DNA of 59,405 bases from Saccharopolyspora elongata (GTDB lineage Bacteria; Actinomycetota; Actinomycetes; Mycobacteriales; Pseudonocardiaceae), in contig NZ_SMKW01000059.1 in the NCBI RefSeq assembly GCF_004348985.1, positions 1 through 59,405 on the forward strand. The letters are read 5' to 3'. Below are positions 17,421 through 24,515 of this stretch, piece by piece (positions within the stretch are counted from its first letter, which is position 1; the number at the start of each line of letters is the position of its first letter). The notes beneath the pieces are model-generated. The model did not search any database, was not told the DNA's origin, and worked only from the letters and a program-made list of their open reading frames with translations. Made by a program: the position numbers and the translations under genes.

Positions 17421-17972
17421 GTGATGTTCGCCCGCCTTCGCCTGGATCGCGTACAGGTCAACTCGGTGCTCCTTCAGCACCTCGCGCCAGTGGACCCTCG
17501 GCGAGCTCCGCGCCGCGTCCCCGTGTTCTGCGGGCTGACGTTTGACGCGTTCGACCTGGACCCCCGATTCATCGATCGACCGGCCGGCCAGCCGTGCCTG
17601 GACTGCCTGCGGAACGCACCCGTGGAGTTGACGATGAACCTTGCTCGTGTCACCGGCGTGTTGCCGTCGGACCTCCTGGGAACCGACGACGCCCCGGCGG
17701 AGGAGGTTGTCTACCTCCAGGGGTGCGCGAAGCTCGGGGTTCGCCACATCCAGCCGCCGGCCGGACTGGTCATGCGCGGCGTACGCCTCGGGAACCCGGT
17801 GGTACTCGCCGAATGCGGCCATATGGCCTGGTGCCCGATCGTCGGCCCGTGGCCGTCGCTGGACTGGCGGGTGTGCGTCGAATGCCTCCGAGCGTGGCGG
17901 GCCCGCTCCGACACCAAGCTGCCCGGCGGGGACCCCCCCATCCCGCCAGCCGGGCACGTCCGGCCGGGGTGA
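17421..17972 (+). CDS. Cys-rich hypothetical protein (CG...CxxC type)
   Basis: 183 residues, start GTG 17421 or ATG 17424 behind GGGAGG. 'FCGLTFDAFDLD' followed by 'GQPCLDCLRNAP', then 'ECGHMAWCP' and 'CVECLRAW', give four Cys pairs that could bind zinc. Proteins with a CG(x~20)CxxC pattern commonly sit beside DUF397/DUF5753 regulators in actinomycetes, and another lies at 22362. Function unknown. Confidence 0.65.
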   Translation: MMFARLRLDRVQVNSVLLQHLAPVDPRRAPRRVPVFCGLTFDAFDLDPRFIDRPAGQPCLDCLRNAPVELTMNLARVTGVLPSDLLGTDDAPAEEVVYLQGCAKLGVRHIQPPAGLVMRGVRLGNPVVLAECGHMAWCPIVGPWPSLDWRVCVECLRAWRARSDTKLPGGDPPIPPAGHVRPG

Positions 17973-18124
17973 CTCCCCCCAGGCCCCGGCCGGACACCTA
18001 GACCGGCTCCTGGTCGTTTCTTGGATTCCCCGGCCCGAACGGCCTGGAGCCCTCCGGCTCGCCCTCCCCGGTATGGAGGGGCGGGCGAGCCGGTCCCATC
18101 CATCCCAACCGAAAGAGTCTCGCA

Positions 18125-18667
18125 ATGACCCTCACGAACATCGATGTTCGGAAGGCAGCGAAGTCCTATATGGACAGGTACCCGGACGATGTGCGGGGCC
18201 TCAAGTCGCTGGTGGATCTGATGTCCGAGGGCATCGACATCACCACCCGTGCCGAAATGCGCGGCCACGTGACCGCAAGCGCCGTGGTGGTCAACGATGC
18301 GGGTTTCGTCCTGCTGGTCAACCACGTTGCCACTGGGCAATGGATACAGCCGGGCGGCCACCCCGAGGCCGGAGATCACAGCCTGTCCGATACGGCCAAG
18401 CGGGAAGCGCACGAGGAAACCGGCATCCACCCGGCACTCCTGAAGCTGGCCTTCACAAGGCCGATTCACGTGGATAGCCATGTGATTCCGGAGCGGCCCG
18501 AGAAGCAGGAGCAGGCGCACAGGCATTGGGACTTTCGCTACCTGTTCTGGACTTCGGCCCGTGTCGGCGAGATCCAGCCGGATGAGGTGGGTGGCGCTGG
18601 ATTCTTCTCGGTCAACTCATTGCCGGGCGATGTCCTGCGTGAGCGCGTTCGTCTGGCGATGAACTGA
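18125..18667 (+). CDS. NUDIX hydrolase
   Basis: 180 residues. The NUDIX box is complete in 'GGHPEAGDHSLSDTAKREAH' followed by 'EETGI', with the metal-binding glutamates in place. A preceding strand 'HVTASAVVVNDAGFVLLVNH' is typical. The enzyme hydrolyses nucleoside diphosphate derivatives, but the substrate cannot be told from sequence. It is followed after 15 bases by an exonuclease-like gene. A NUDIX-type protein (Pif) is known in the pSAM2 element, so a role in mobile-element control is one option. Confidence 0.9.
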   Translation: MTLTNIDVRKAAKSYMDRYPDDVRGLKSLVDLMSEGIDITTRAEMRGHVTASAVVVNDAGFVLLVNHVATGQWIQPGGHPEAGDHSLSDTAKREAHEETGIHPALLKLAFTRPIHVDSHVIPERPEKQEQAHRHWDFRYLFWTSARVGEIQPDEVGGAGFFSVNSLPGDVLRERVRLAMN

Positions 18668-18682
18668 AACGGTGAGATTCCA

Positions 18683-19315
18683 ATGTTTAGACAAGGAAAT
18701 GTGCCATGGGTAAAACTGAATTACGTTGTGATCGACGCGCAGGGAACAGCCCCACGGACGCATCCGCCCGACCTGGTTGAGCTCTCAGCAGTGTCCATTG
18801 AGGATGGAATCATGGACCGGCCGGTTACCTGGCGGGTACGCCCGAAGGAGCGGATCAGTCGCCGTGGGCATAAAGTTCACGGCATTTCAAACGCTGACGT
18901 AGCGCTGTGTCCGCCGTTCGCGGCAGTCGCGGAGGCAGTGCGAACCTACTTCGGCGACGCCATACCGGTTGGCCACAATGTTCGTACGAGCCTAGGTGTG
19001 ATGGCGCGGAAGCTGCCGGACTGGCGGCCCGTTGAGGCGCTCGACACACTCCGACTTGTTCTATCCACATTGGATATTCGGGAGCGGCGCCTATCGGTGC
19101 TGGCGGAGCACCTGGGGTTGACGGGGAACATTCCGGAGCACCTGAGACCGCAGGGAGCTACGTGGAATGCACTGGTGACCGCCCGCCTGTTCGTGCACCT
19201 GGCGAACAACTTTGGCCGGCAGTGGACCGTTTCGGAACTTCGGGAGCGCGGCCAATGGCTGTGCCCGCACCCTGTATCGCGGATGCAGCTCCTCGGGGAA
19301 AGGCTGACGCAATGA
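18683..19315 (+). CDS. DEDDh exonuclease-fold protein with degenerate active site
   Basis: 210 residues. The fold signatures of DnaQ-like 3'-5' exonucleases are clear: 'LNYVVIDAQGTAP', 'PPDLVELSAVSIEDG', 'VHGISNADVALCPPF', 'IPVGHNVRTSLGVMARKLPD' and 'LDTLRLVL'. However, the motif I DxE is DxQ, the Asp normally following HN in motif II is replaced (HNVRTS), and the motif III Asp appears as Asn in 'GATWNALVTARLF'. Only one canonical acidic residue remains, so catalysis is unlikely. It may bind nucleic acid or nucleotides together with the NUDIX product. Confidence 0.7.
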   Translation: MFRQGNVPWVKLNYVVIDAQGTAPRTHPPDLVELSAVSIEDGIMDRPVTWRVRPKERISRRGHKVHGISNADVALCPPFAAVAEAVRTYFGDAIPVGHNVRTSLGVMARKLPDWRPVEALDTLRLVLSTLDIRERRLSVLAEHLGLTGNIPEHLRPQGATWNALVTARLFVHLANNFGRQWTVSELRERGQWLCPHPVSRMQLLGERLTQ

Positions 19316-19356
19316 CGGCACGGTAGGATTTCATTCTTCGGTTGTTCTATGGGTTG

Positions 19357-19470
19357 ATGGCTTCCGTCTGTCTCATGGCGTCTTTCGTGTATATGTACCT
19401 AATCAACAAGCCGCCAGAACAGCCGGCGCCCTGTGTGGCCGTGGTGTCCGCGCCGCTGGTGCAGCCGTGA
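19357..19470 (+). CDS. 37-residue hydrophobic peptide, coupled to next gene
   Basis: Short reading frame, starting 'MASVCLMASFVYMYLI' and then turning Pro-rich, that ends in a GTGA overlap with the following GTG start at 19467. The single hydrophobic segment suggests a membrane micro-protein. The overlap is the main reason to believe it is translated. No recognised homologue. Confidence 0.45.
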   Translation: MASVCLMASFVYMYLINKPPEQPAPCVAVVSAPLVQP

Positions 19471-19808
19471 CCAGGCAGACGCTGCCCCGGCCGGTGGTGC
19501 GCTTCGATGCCGACAAAACCGAATGGCAATTGATCGAGTGGCAGGCACGCGGATTGTTCCGGCGGCAGGCAGTTCCGGTCATCGTGGGCAGGGCGACCGT
19601 GTACATGGGACGGCCCGATGGATGGGTCGTGATGCGCTCCGGCGAATCTCCGGAGCAGCCTTTCGTCTTCTGGCCCGACCCAAGCACTGTTTTCGTCTGG
19701 GGCAGTGAAAAAGCCGCCGCGGAGGCCGTCATGGCGAACGGGGACGGCCAACCTTGGGCCGTCTGCCCGATGCGCGAGTTGACACGATACGTATTGAGAA
19801 CTCTGTGA
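19467..19808 (+). CDS. Hypothetical protein
   Basis: 113 residues, GTG start overlapping the upstream micro-ORF. 'VVRFDADKTEWQLIEWQARG' and 'VIVGRATVYMGRPDGWVVMR' suggest a compact beta protein. Its stop overlaps the next GTG (GTGA), continuing a chain of coupled genes. Not recognised. Confidence 0.6.
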   Translation: MTRQTLPRPVVRFDADKTEWQLIEWQARGLFRRQAVPVIVGRATVYMGRPDGWVVMRSGESPEQPFVFWPDPSTVFVWGSEKAAAEAVMANGDGQPWAVCPMRELTRYVLRTL

Positions 19809-20104
19809 AACAGCAAGGAAATGGGGCGAACATGGGCTCCGCGACAACGAGCGGCGATGGAATCGTGAACCCAGATCTGCCCCGCCGGGAGCCGGGAAGC
19901 AGCGGCTACCAGCGGTGGATGGGCGGGGAGCTGTACGAGCACCAGGTCCAAGTGGTGGCAACTCCCAACGCCGAATGGTCGGCCGAGGACTTGGCCTTCC
20001 TGGGCAGCAACATGGGCGGCCGTCTGTCGCTGCGGGTTCGCGGCGAGGAACTGCCCGAAGGGAGGTGCACAACCGGAAAACCGTTGCATAACCCTAAACA
20101 TTGA
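19805..20104 (+). CDS. Hypothetical protein
   Basis: 99 residues if GTG 19805 is used, 90 from the ATG at 19832. AAGGAA lies upstream of the latter. 'GYQRWMGGELYEHQVQVVA' and 'EWSAEDLAFLGSNMGG' are not assigned to a family. It is the last gene of the operon that begins at 16829. Confidence 0.6.
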   Translation: MKQQGNGANMGSATTSGDGIVNPDLPRREPGSSGYQRWMGGELYEHQVQVVATPNAEWSAEDLAFLGSNMGGRLSLRVRGEELPEGRCTTGKPLHNPKH

Positions 20105-20119
20105 TGATCAACCAATTTG

Positions 20120-20323
20120 TCACGTTGAGCGGTCTTCTCTGAAGCCCTGGGCGCTTATGGCGGCTGCCACGGAGGTCACGCGGCGACGCACCGAGGTGGC
20201 GAACACGGCCGACGCCAGTAGGCCAACGCCGGTGACGATCCAGTTCACGGTGGCGGAGTCGAACGTCAGCCAACCGCCGGCCACCAGGGTGGCCAAGGCG
20301 ACGCAGGCGGCCTCGGTGAACAC
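20120..20323 (-). CDS. Small two-helix membrane protein
   Basis: 67 residues from a GTG at 20323 with GAGGG about 10 bases upstream. Two hydrophobic segments, 'AACVALATLVAGGWLTF' and 'VNWIVTGVGLLASAVFA', are separated by a short loop and followed by a basic tail 'SVRRRVTSVAAA'. Similar small proteins occur near actinobacterial plasmid genes, but no function is established. It is convergent with the preceding operon. Confidence 0.6.
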   Translation of the reverse strand: MFTEAACVALATLVAGGWLTFDSATVNWIVTGVGLLASAVFATSVRRRVTSVAAAISAQGFREDRST

Positions 20324-20581
20324 CGCCGGTCACCCTCAGGGAGCCGGGGCTGGATCGGAGTCGGTGTGCGCGGCCGTCACTGCGGCAACCTCATGCCAGC
20401 GCCAGGAGTACCGCACTGGCCCGAACATCACAGGCCGCACGGGACGGAGGCGATCCAAGTCGGTCACCGGTCCTGTACCGCCGCGGATGGGGCGAACACG
20501 TGGTGTCCAGCGACCGAGGCCAAGGCGATGATGACGCTTGCCGAGGTGATCCGGCGCGGAGACTGTCCGAGCGAGGACTGG

Positions 20582-21409
20582 TCAGGTCTCCATCAGGCGG
20601 CGCAGGATGCCGCGGGCGTCGTCGCCTTCGGCTGCGGCGGTCCAGAGGCGGTCGGTGAGTGTGTGGTAGGTGGCGACTTCGTCTTCGTCGGTGATGCGGA
20701 TTTCGGCGGTGATGTTCTCGACGAGTGCGAGGTCGTCGAGGAGCCAGTACCCGTGCATGGGCATGTAGGGGAGTCGTTGGTCTAGTGGGAGTATGCCGAA
20801 GCGGATGTGCGTGATGCCGATCAGTGATGTCAGGCGGTCGAGCTGGGAGCGCATGGTCTCAGGCGGACAGACGGGGTAGCGGAGGGCGGCTTCCGCGACG
20901 AGGATCTCGATGCGCTTGCTGGTGTCGTAGAGGACGGCTTGTCGTCGCATGCGTGCGGCGACCGCGTCGTCGATGTCGGCTTCGGTGCCGTTGAGCTCGG
21001 AGTAGAGCCGGAAGACCTCGCGGGCGTAGTCGGGGATCTGGGCAAGGCCTGGTACGACTCCGAAGTCGACGGCTCTGATCACCGATGCTGCTTGTTCGAG
21101 GTTCTGGCCTTCTTCTTGCCGGGCACGCGACCCGCCGCGCTGGCTGCGACGCCACGACTCGTAGCGGATCTTCAGCTCACGCAGCGCATCGCGTAGCTCC
21201 TCGCGAGTGTCCTCAGCGGTGCCGGTGATTTGGCACCAGGTGAGGATGTCGGAGTCGGTCGGTGTCTGCCGTCCGGTCTCCAGCTTCGAGACTTTTGGCT
21301 GGCCCCACTGCGCGCGCTCGGCGAACTGGTGCCCGGTCAAGCCGGTCTGTTCACGCAGTCTGCGCAATCGGTCGCCGAACTCGCGTCGGCGTTTGTCGAA
21401 GTCGGTCAC
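20582..21409 (-). CDS. XRE-family regulator with DUF5753 domain, second system
   Basis: 275 residues. HTH 'GLTGHQFAERAQWGQPKVSK' near residue 25, then 'VVPGLAQIPDYAREVF' and 'FGILPLDQRLPYMPMHGYWL' of the DUF5753 ligand domain. It belongs to the branch linked to DUF6879 rather than DUF397, and a DUF6879 gene lies 14 bases upstream in the same operon. It is about 30 percent of the way diverged from the 15834 regulator by eye, so a separate system rather than a recent copy. Confidence 0.9.
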   Translation of the reverse strand: MTDFDKRRREFGDRLRRLREQTGLTGHQFAERAQWGQPKVSKLETGRQTPTDSDILTWCQITGTAEDTREELRDALRELKIRYESWRRSQRGGSRARQEEGQNLEQAASVIRAVDFGVVPGLAQIPDYAREVFRLYSELNGTEADIDDAVAARMRRQAVLYDTSKRIEILVAEAALRYPVCPPETMRSQLDRLTSLIGITHIRFGILPLDQRLPYMPMHGYWLLDDLALVENITAEIRITDEDEVATYHTLTDRLWTAAAEGDDARGILRRLMET

Positions 21410-21423
21410 GCTTCCTCAGTCGT

Positions 21424-21954
21424 TCACCTGTCTACGAGGATGCGGTAGTCCTCGAGTGTGCTGGCGTGGCGGATGGCGGAGTCCTGCCACCGGCGATGTT
21501 CATCGACGACGGCCGGGTCCGTGATGACTTCTGCGTGCCGCAGGCCAGCAGGCCCGAAGTGCATGACGGCGAGCCGTTTGTCGTCGAACAGCCAGTAGTC
21601 GTAGTCCGGTAAGGCCAGTTCGCGGGCCTGGGGGGCCGACAGGACGCGGATGTCCTCGCCGGCGGCGGTGTTGTAGGGGGCGATGGCCATTTCGAACCGC
21701 AGGTAGTCGGTGAGGGGTTCGGTCAGCACGCGGACTCGGGCGTAGCTCTTTCCTTGTCGAGTTGCTGTGCGTACTCCGTCGAGCCAGCCGGCCAGGTAGC
21801 TGACGTCGAGCTCGCCGGTGTCCAGGTAGCGCTGCAGTGCTTGCTGCTCGGCGTCGACGTGGTAGGACGGCTGGGTCTCGAAGCGCCAGGCGCGGTGGGC
21901 GAAGCCCGCGAAGAGGTCGTCGAAGGGCTGGCCCGGTGGGACGAGGCGGCTCAC
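21424..21954 (-). CDS. DUF6879 family protein
   Basis: 176 residues. 'FAGFAHRAWRFETQPSYHVD', 'GKSYARVRVLTEPLTDYLRF' and 'DYDYWLFDDKRLAVMHFG' are the family signatures. DUF6879 proteins replace DUF397 as partners of HTH-DUF5753 regulators, and the biochemical role is unknown. Its start overlaps the stop of the 69-residue gene upstream by 4 bases. Confidence 0.88.
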   Translation of the reverse strand: MSRLVPPGQPFDDLFAGFAHRAWRFETQPSYHVDAEQQALQRYLDTGELDVSYLAGWLDGVRTATRQGKSYARVRVLTEPLTDYLRFEMAIAPYNTAAGEDIRVLSAPQARELALPDYDYWLFDDKRLAVMHFGPAGLRHAEVITDPAVVDEHRRWQDSAIRHASTLEDYRILVDR

Positions 21955-22160
21955 GCCGTGTTCCTCGGTGCGAAGTTCAGCAGGGTCTTGGGGATTTCGA
22001 CGGCGGTCTCGGTCGCCGGCATCCCGCGTTCGTGCAATGCCGCGAGGGCTTCAGGGTCGGTGATCTTGTATCCCTGCACGACGTAGGTGTCCCGGTCGGT
22101 TTCGTACAGGTTGGGGCACTGTCCGCCCGTGCTCGTGGTGCCGAGGAAACTCAACTTCAT
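21951..22160 (-). CDS. Small conserved protein of DUF6879 operon
   Basis: 69 residues, 'MKLSFLGTTSTGGQCPNLYE', 'VVQGYKITDPEALAALHERG' and 'VEIPKTLLNFAP'. This short protein is a regular companion of DUF6879 and the HTH regulator. The upstream extension to 22271 lacks a good ribosome site, so ATG 22160 is chosen. It overlaps the next gene by ATGA. Confidence 0.85.
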   Translation of the reverse strand: MKLSFLGTTSTGGQCPNLYETDRDTYVVQGYKITDPEALAALHERGMPATETAVEIPKTLLNFAPRNTA

Positions 22161-22270
22161 CGGTACTCCTGTCGTCGGCGCAGGCATCGAGCCGATGCGC
22201 ATTATGTCTGCCGCTTCATGGAATCGCACGATCAGGCGCGGCGCTATGCTCCAGTCGAGTGGAGCATACA

Positions 22271-22282
22271 TCGAATATTCGA
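22271..22282. promoter_or_regulatory. 12-bp palindrome TCGAATATTCGA between divergent operons
   Basis: Perfect palindrome in an AT-rich stretch between the leftward DUF6879 operon and the rightward gene at 22362. Its position suits an operator for the HTH-DUF5753 regulator. TTGTCA follows at about 22290, a possible -35 on the plus strand. Confidence 0.5.
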
Positions 22283-22361
22283 ATTATTCTTGTCAATGTG
22301 TGTAGTCGGGTGCCACGCTTACTTTCCGTAAGCCCCGCCGACGCCCCAGGAGTCACAGCAC

Positions 22362-22649
22362 ATGGCCAGAGATCGAAGGACAGATGTGGCTGCGCCGGAG
22401 TCCCTGGGGCACACGCGAGGTGCGCTGGTGGAGCCGGGCGCGGAAGAGGCGACTGACCGGCAGATCGTGTGGGTGCTGCATATGCATCCGGGGCTGACGC
22501 GGCGGCAGGCACACGGGATCGTCGCGGTTGATTTCGAGAACGGTGTCGCCCGGTGTCTCTGCGGGGTCGAACTCCGGCCTGACGAGATCGGCGATGTCCC
22601 TTCTGGCGGTTGCCAGGTCTGCGAATGCTGCATTGCCAAAATTCGCTAG
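22362..22649 (+). CDS. Small Cys-rich protein (CG...CxxC type)
   Basis: 95 residues with AGGAG 8 bases before the ATG. The C-terminal half has 'ARCLCGVELRPDEIGDVPSG' followed by 'CQVCECC', a compact cluster able to bind metal. The middle segment 'VWVLHMHPGLTRRQAHGIV' is amphipathic. It resembles the Cys protein at 17421 in pattern. It lies upstream of the candidate RiPP peptide, separated by a large hairpin, so membership in that operon is uncertain. Confidence 0.65.
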   Translation: MARDRRTDVAAPESLGHTRGALVEPGAEEATDRQIVWVLHMHPGLTRRQAHGIVAVDFENGVARCLCGVELRPDEIGDVPSGGCQVCECCIAKIR

Positions 22650-22667
22650 ACGGCAAGGGGATGCGGT

Positions 22668-22728
22668 GGTCGAGCACCGCGTCAACTGTGGAGTGTCTGC
22701 CCTTCGGGCAGCGCGGCTGTGCTCGACC
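22668..22728 (+). promoter_or_regulatory. Two-level hairpin before the peptide gene (terminator or leader structure)
   Basis: Outer stem GGTCGAGCAC (22668-22677) pairs with GTGCTCGACC (22719-22728). Inside, CTGCCC and GGGCAG (22697-22711) form a second hairpin with a TTC loop. It ends 36 bases before the peptide gene start and could terminate the 22362 transcript or control the downstream operon. Confidence 0.65.
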
Positions 22729-22764
22729 GGGCGCAGCTGAGGTCAACGATGGAAGGAGATTGTG

Positions 22765-22887
22765 GTGAAGGTGGACGAGCTGTTCAGCGGAGACCTGGTT
22801 GAGGGAGTGCCCTCTGCTGCCGAAGCGATCGGCACGAAGGCACCCGGACCGGAGGACGGAAACGCCAAGGGCGACTACTGCAACTGA
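22765..22887 (+). CDS. Candidate RiPP precursor peptide
   Basis: 40 residues from a GTG with AAGGAG 6 bases upstream. The leader-like part is acidic ('MKVDELFSGDLVEGVPSAAE'). The end 'GTKAPGPEDGNAKGDYCN' looks like a core. If Gly25 is core residue 1, Glu8 or Asp9 could close a lasso-type macrolactam ring, leaving a 9-10 residue tail with a single Cys. From memory, albusnodin-type lasso cores also place Glu-Asp at 8-9. The usual leader YxxP motif and Thr at -2 are not evident, so the class is open. It is followed by an Asn-synthetase-like cyclase and a methyltransferase. Confidence 0.65.
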   Translation: MKVDELFSGDLVEGVPSAAEAIGTKAPGPEDGNAKGDYCN

Positions 22888-22952
22888 CTTCGCGCGCGAC
22901 GGGTGGGCCTTGTCGGGCTCACCCTCGCTTCGAACGAAAGCGATGCCTACCC

Positions 22953-24515
22953 ATGCTGGCCATGCAGCTACATCTTGCCGACCTGCGCTCACCTGGACGA
23001 TGGACGTACCGGAACGGCCGTTGGGAGTACGGCGGTAGCTGGATCGCCACGCCACCGGTCGCCGTACTGCGTGTTTTCGTCAAGCACGAGCCGACTGCGA
23101 CGACACTCCTCGTGCGTGAACTGCTGACCACGTCCTCCACGCCCCCTGAAGACTCTCTTGACCAGCAGGAGCGAACGACATGGCCAGGCGACTACCTGAG
23201 AATTCACCTCACGGCGAACAAGGCCGAACTCGAGGCCGGCCTCTACGGCACAGCGCCGGTCTACCTAACGGCCACAGACACAGCCCTGTACGGCTCGTGG
23301 TGGTTGCCCGACCTGCGGCACCGCCTGTCGGCTGACGACCTGTGTGATCGGGCGGTTGCCCGTCTGCTGACCCGGCAGCAGCCCTACACCACCGAAACCC
23401 TCTTCACGCAGGTGTGGCAGCTCACCGAACGAGCCCGAGCGACCTTCACCACCGACGGCCTGACGATGACCTACCCAGAACCCGCAACGCACGTGCTCCG
23501 CGCCCGCGACATCGCAGCCGGCGTGGACGTGACCGCCGCGTTCGAAGCCCTGCTCGCCGATAGCACCGCCACGCGGCGAACACGGAACCCTGTGGGTGTG
23601 GAGCTGTCCGGAGGGTGCGACTCGGCCAACGTCGCACTCTCGGTGCGCGAGGTCCACGATGGCCCTCTCTGCAGCGCCGGCGTGATCGTCGACGACACGG
23701 CCATGGGCAGGGATCAACAGCGGCGGCGTGCGAGTATCGCGGCGCTGTGTGGCTTGGTCGACGAACAGATCAACGGCTCTGCGTACGCGCCGTTCACGCC
23801 GGGCGGTATCCGGGGGAGGGGCGAGCCGCATGACGTGGGCGAGTTCTACCGCGAGGCCTTCGCCGCAGTCGGCAGTCACTTCGCCCAGTGCGGCGTGCGT
23901 GTGGTCTTCACTGGAGTCGGCGGGGACGAACTCGCAGCGTTGCGTCCCAACGAGGCCACGCTGCCGCCGGCTCGCGCCGAGTGCATTCCGTGGTTAGGCC
24001 CTCGGTCACGAGAGACTGTGGTCGAAGACGACGGGGGAGCGGCGCCGGTCACGGTGCTGCCGAGATCGGTCCTGACTGGAAGCGCCGTGCACAACCCGGA
24101 CTACCTCGCCGCCGGCATGTGGCCCGTCGCTCCGCTGGCCACACCGGCGCTCGTGCGATTCAGCCAGCAGCTGCCTGTGCACCTCAGACGCGGCAAGCGG
24201 TTCCTGCGTCAGCGCCTGCACCGCGCTGGCCTCCCGCAATCCGTGGTCCATCCGCGGCGCCCGGAGAACTTCCTCGGCCTCATGCAGAAAGGCCTGCGAT
24301 GCCACGGCCTGCCGCTGGCACGGCGGCTGCTGCAGACGGGCATGCTGCTGGCTGATACCGGACATATCGACCCGGCAGTGTTCGCCGCCACCGTCGACGA
24401 CGCGTCGACACGCAGACATCTGCCGACCATGCTGTGCGACACCTTGATGGCCGAATTGTCCCTGCGAAGCCTGCTGGGGTGCCCTGCTTCCATGTCCAGT
24501 CGGGAGTTCTCATGA
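22953..24515 (+). CDS. Asparagine-synthetase-like macrolactam/amide synthetase
   Basis: 520 residues. The ATP-pyrophosphatase motif is 'GVELSGGCDSANVALSV' (SGGxDS at 219-224), and 'VVFTGVGGDELAAL' further on matches the second AMP-forming motif of asparagine synthetase, beta-lactam synthetase and lasso C proteins. The N-terminal domain ('LHLADLRSPGRWTYRNGRW') lacks the catalytic Cys2 of glutaminases, as in cyclases that use an internal amine. Adenylation of a side-chain carboxylate of the upstream peptide is the likely reaction. It starts at ATG 22953 (or 22962) and overlaps the methyltransferase by ATGA. Confidence 0.85.
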   Translation: MLAMQLHLADLRSPGRWTYRNGRWEYGGSWIATPPVAVLRVFVKHEPTATTLLVRELLTTSSTPPEDSLDQQERTTWPGDYLRIHLTANKAELEAGLYGTAPVYLTATDTALYGSWWLPDLRHRLSADDLCDRAVARLLTRQQPYTTETLFTQVWQLTERARATFTTDGLTMTYPEPATHVLRARDIAAGVDVTAAFEALLADSTATRRTRNPVGVELSGGCDSANVALSVREVHDGPLCSAGVIVDDTAMGRDQQRRRASIAALCGLVDEQINGSAYAPFTPGGIRGRGEPHDVGEFYREAFAAVGSHFAQCGVRVVFTGVGGDELAALRPNEATLPPARAECIPWLGPRSRETVVEDDGGAAPVTVLPRSVLTGSAVHNPDYLAAGMWPVAPLATPALVRFSQQLPVHLRRGKRFLRQRLHRAGLPQSVVHPRRPENFLGLMQKGLRCHGLPLARRLLQTGMLLADTGHIDPAVFAATVDDASTRRHLPTMLCDTLMAELSLRSLLGCPASMSSREFS

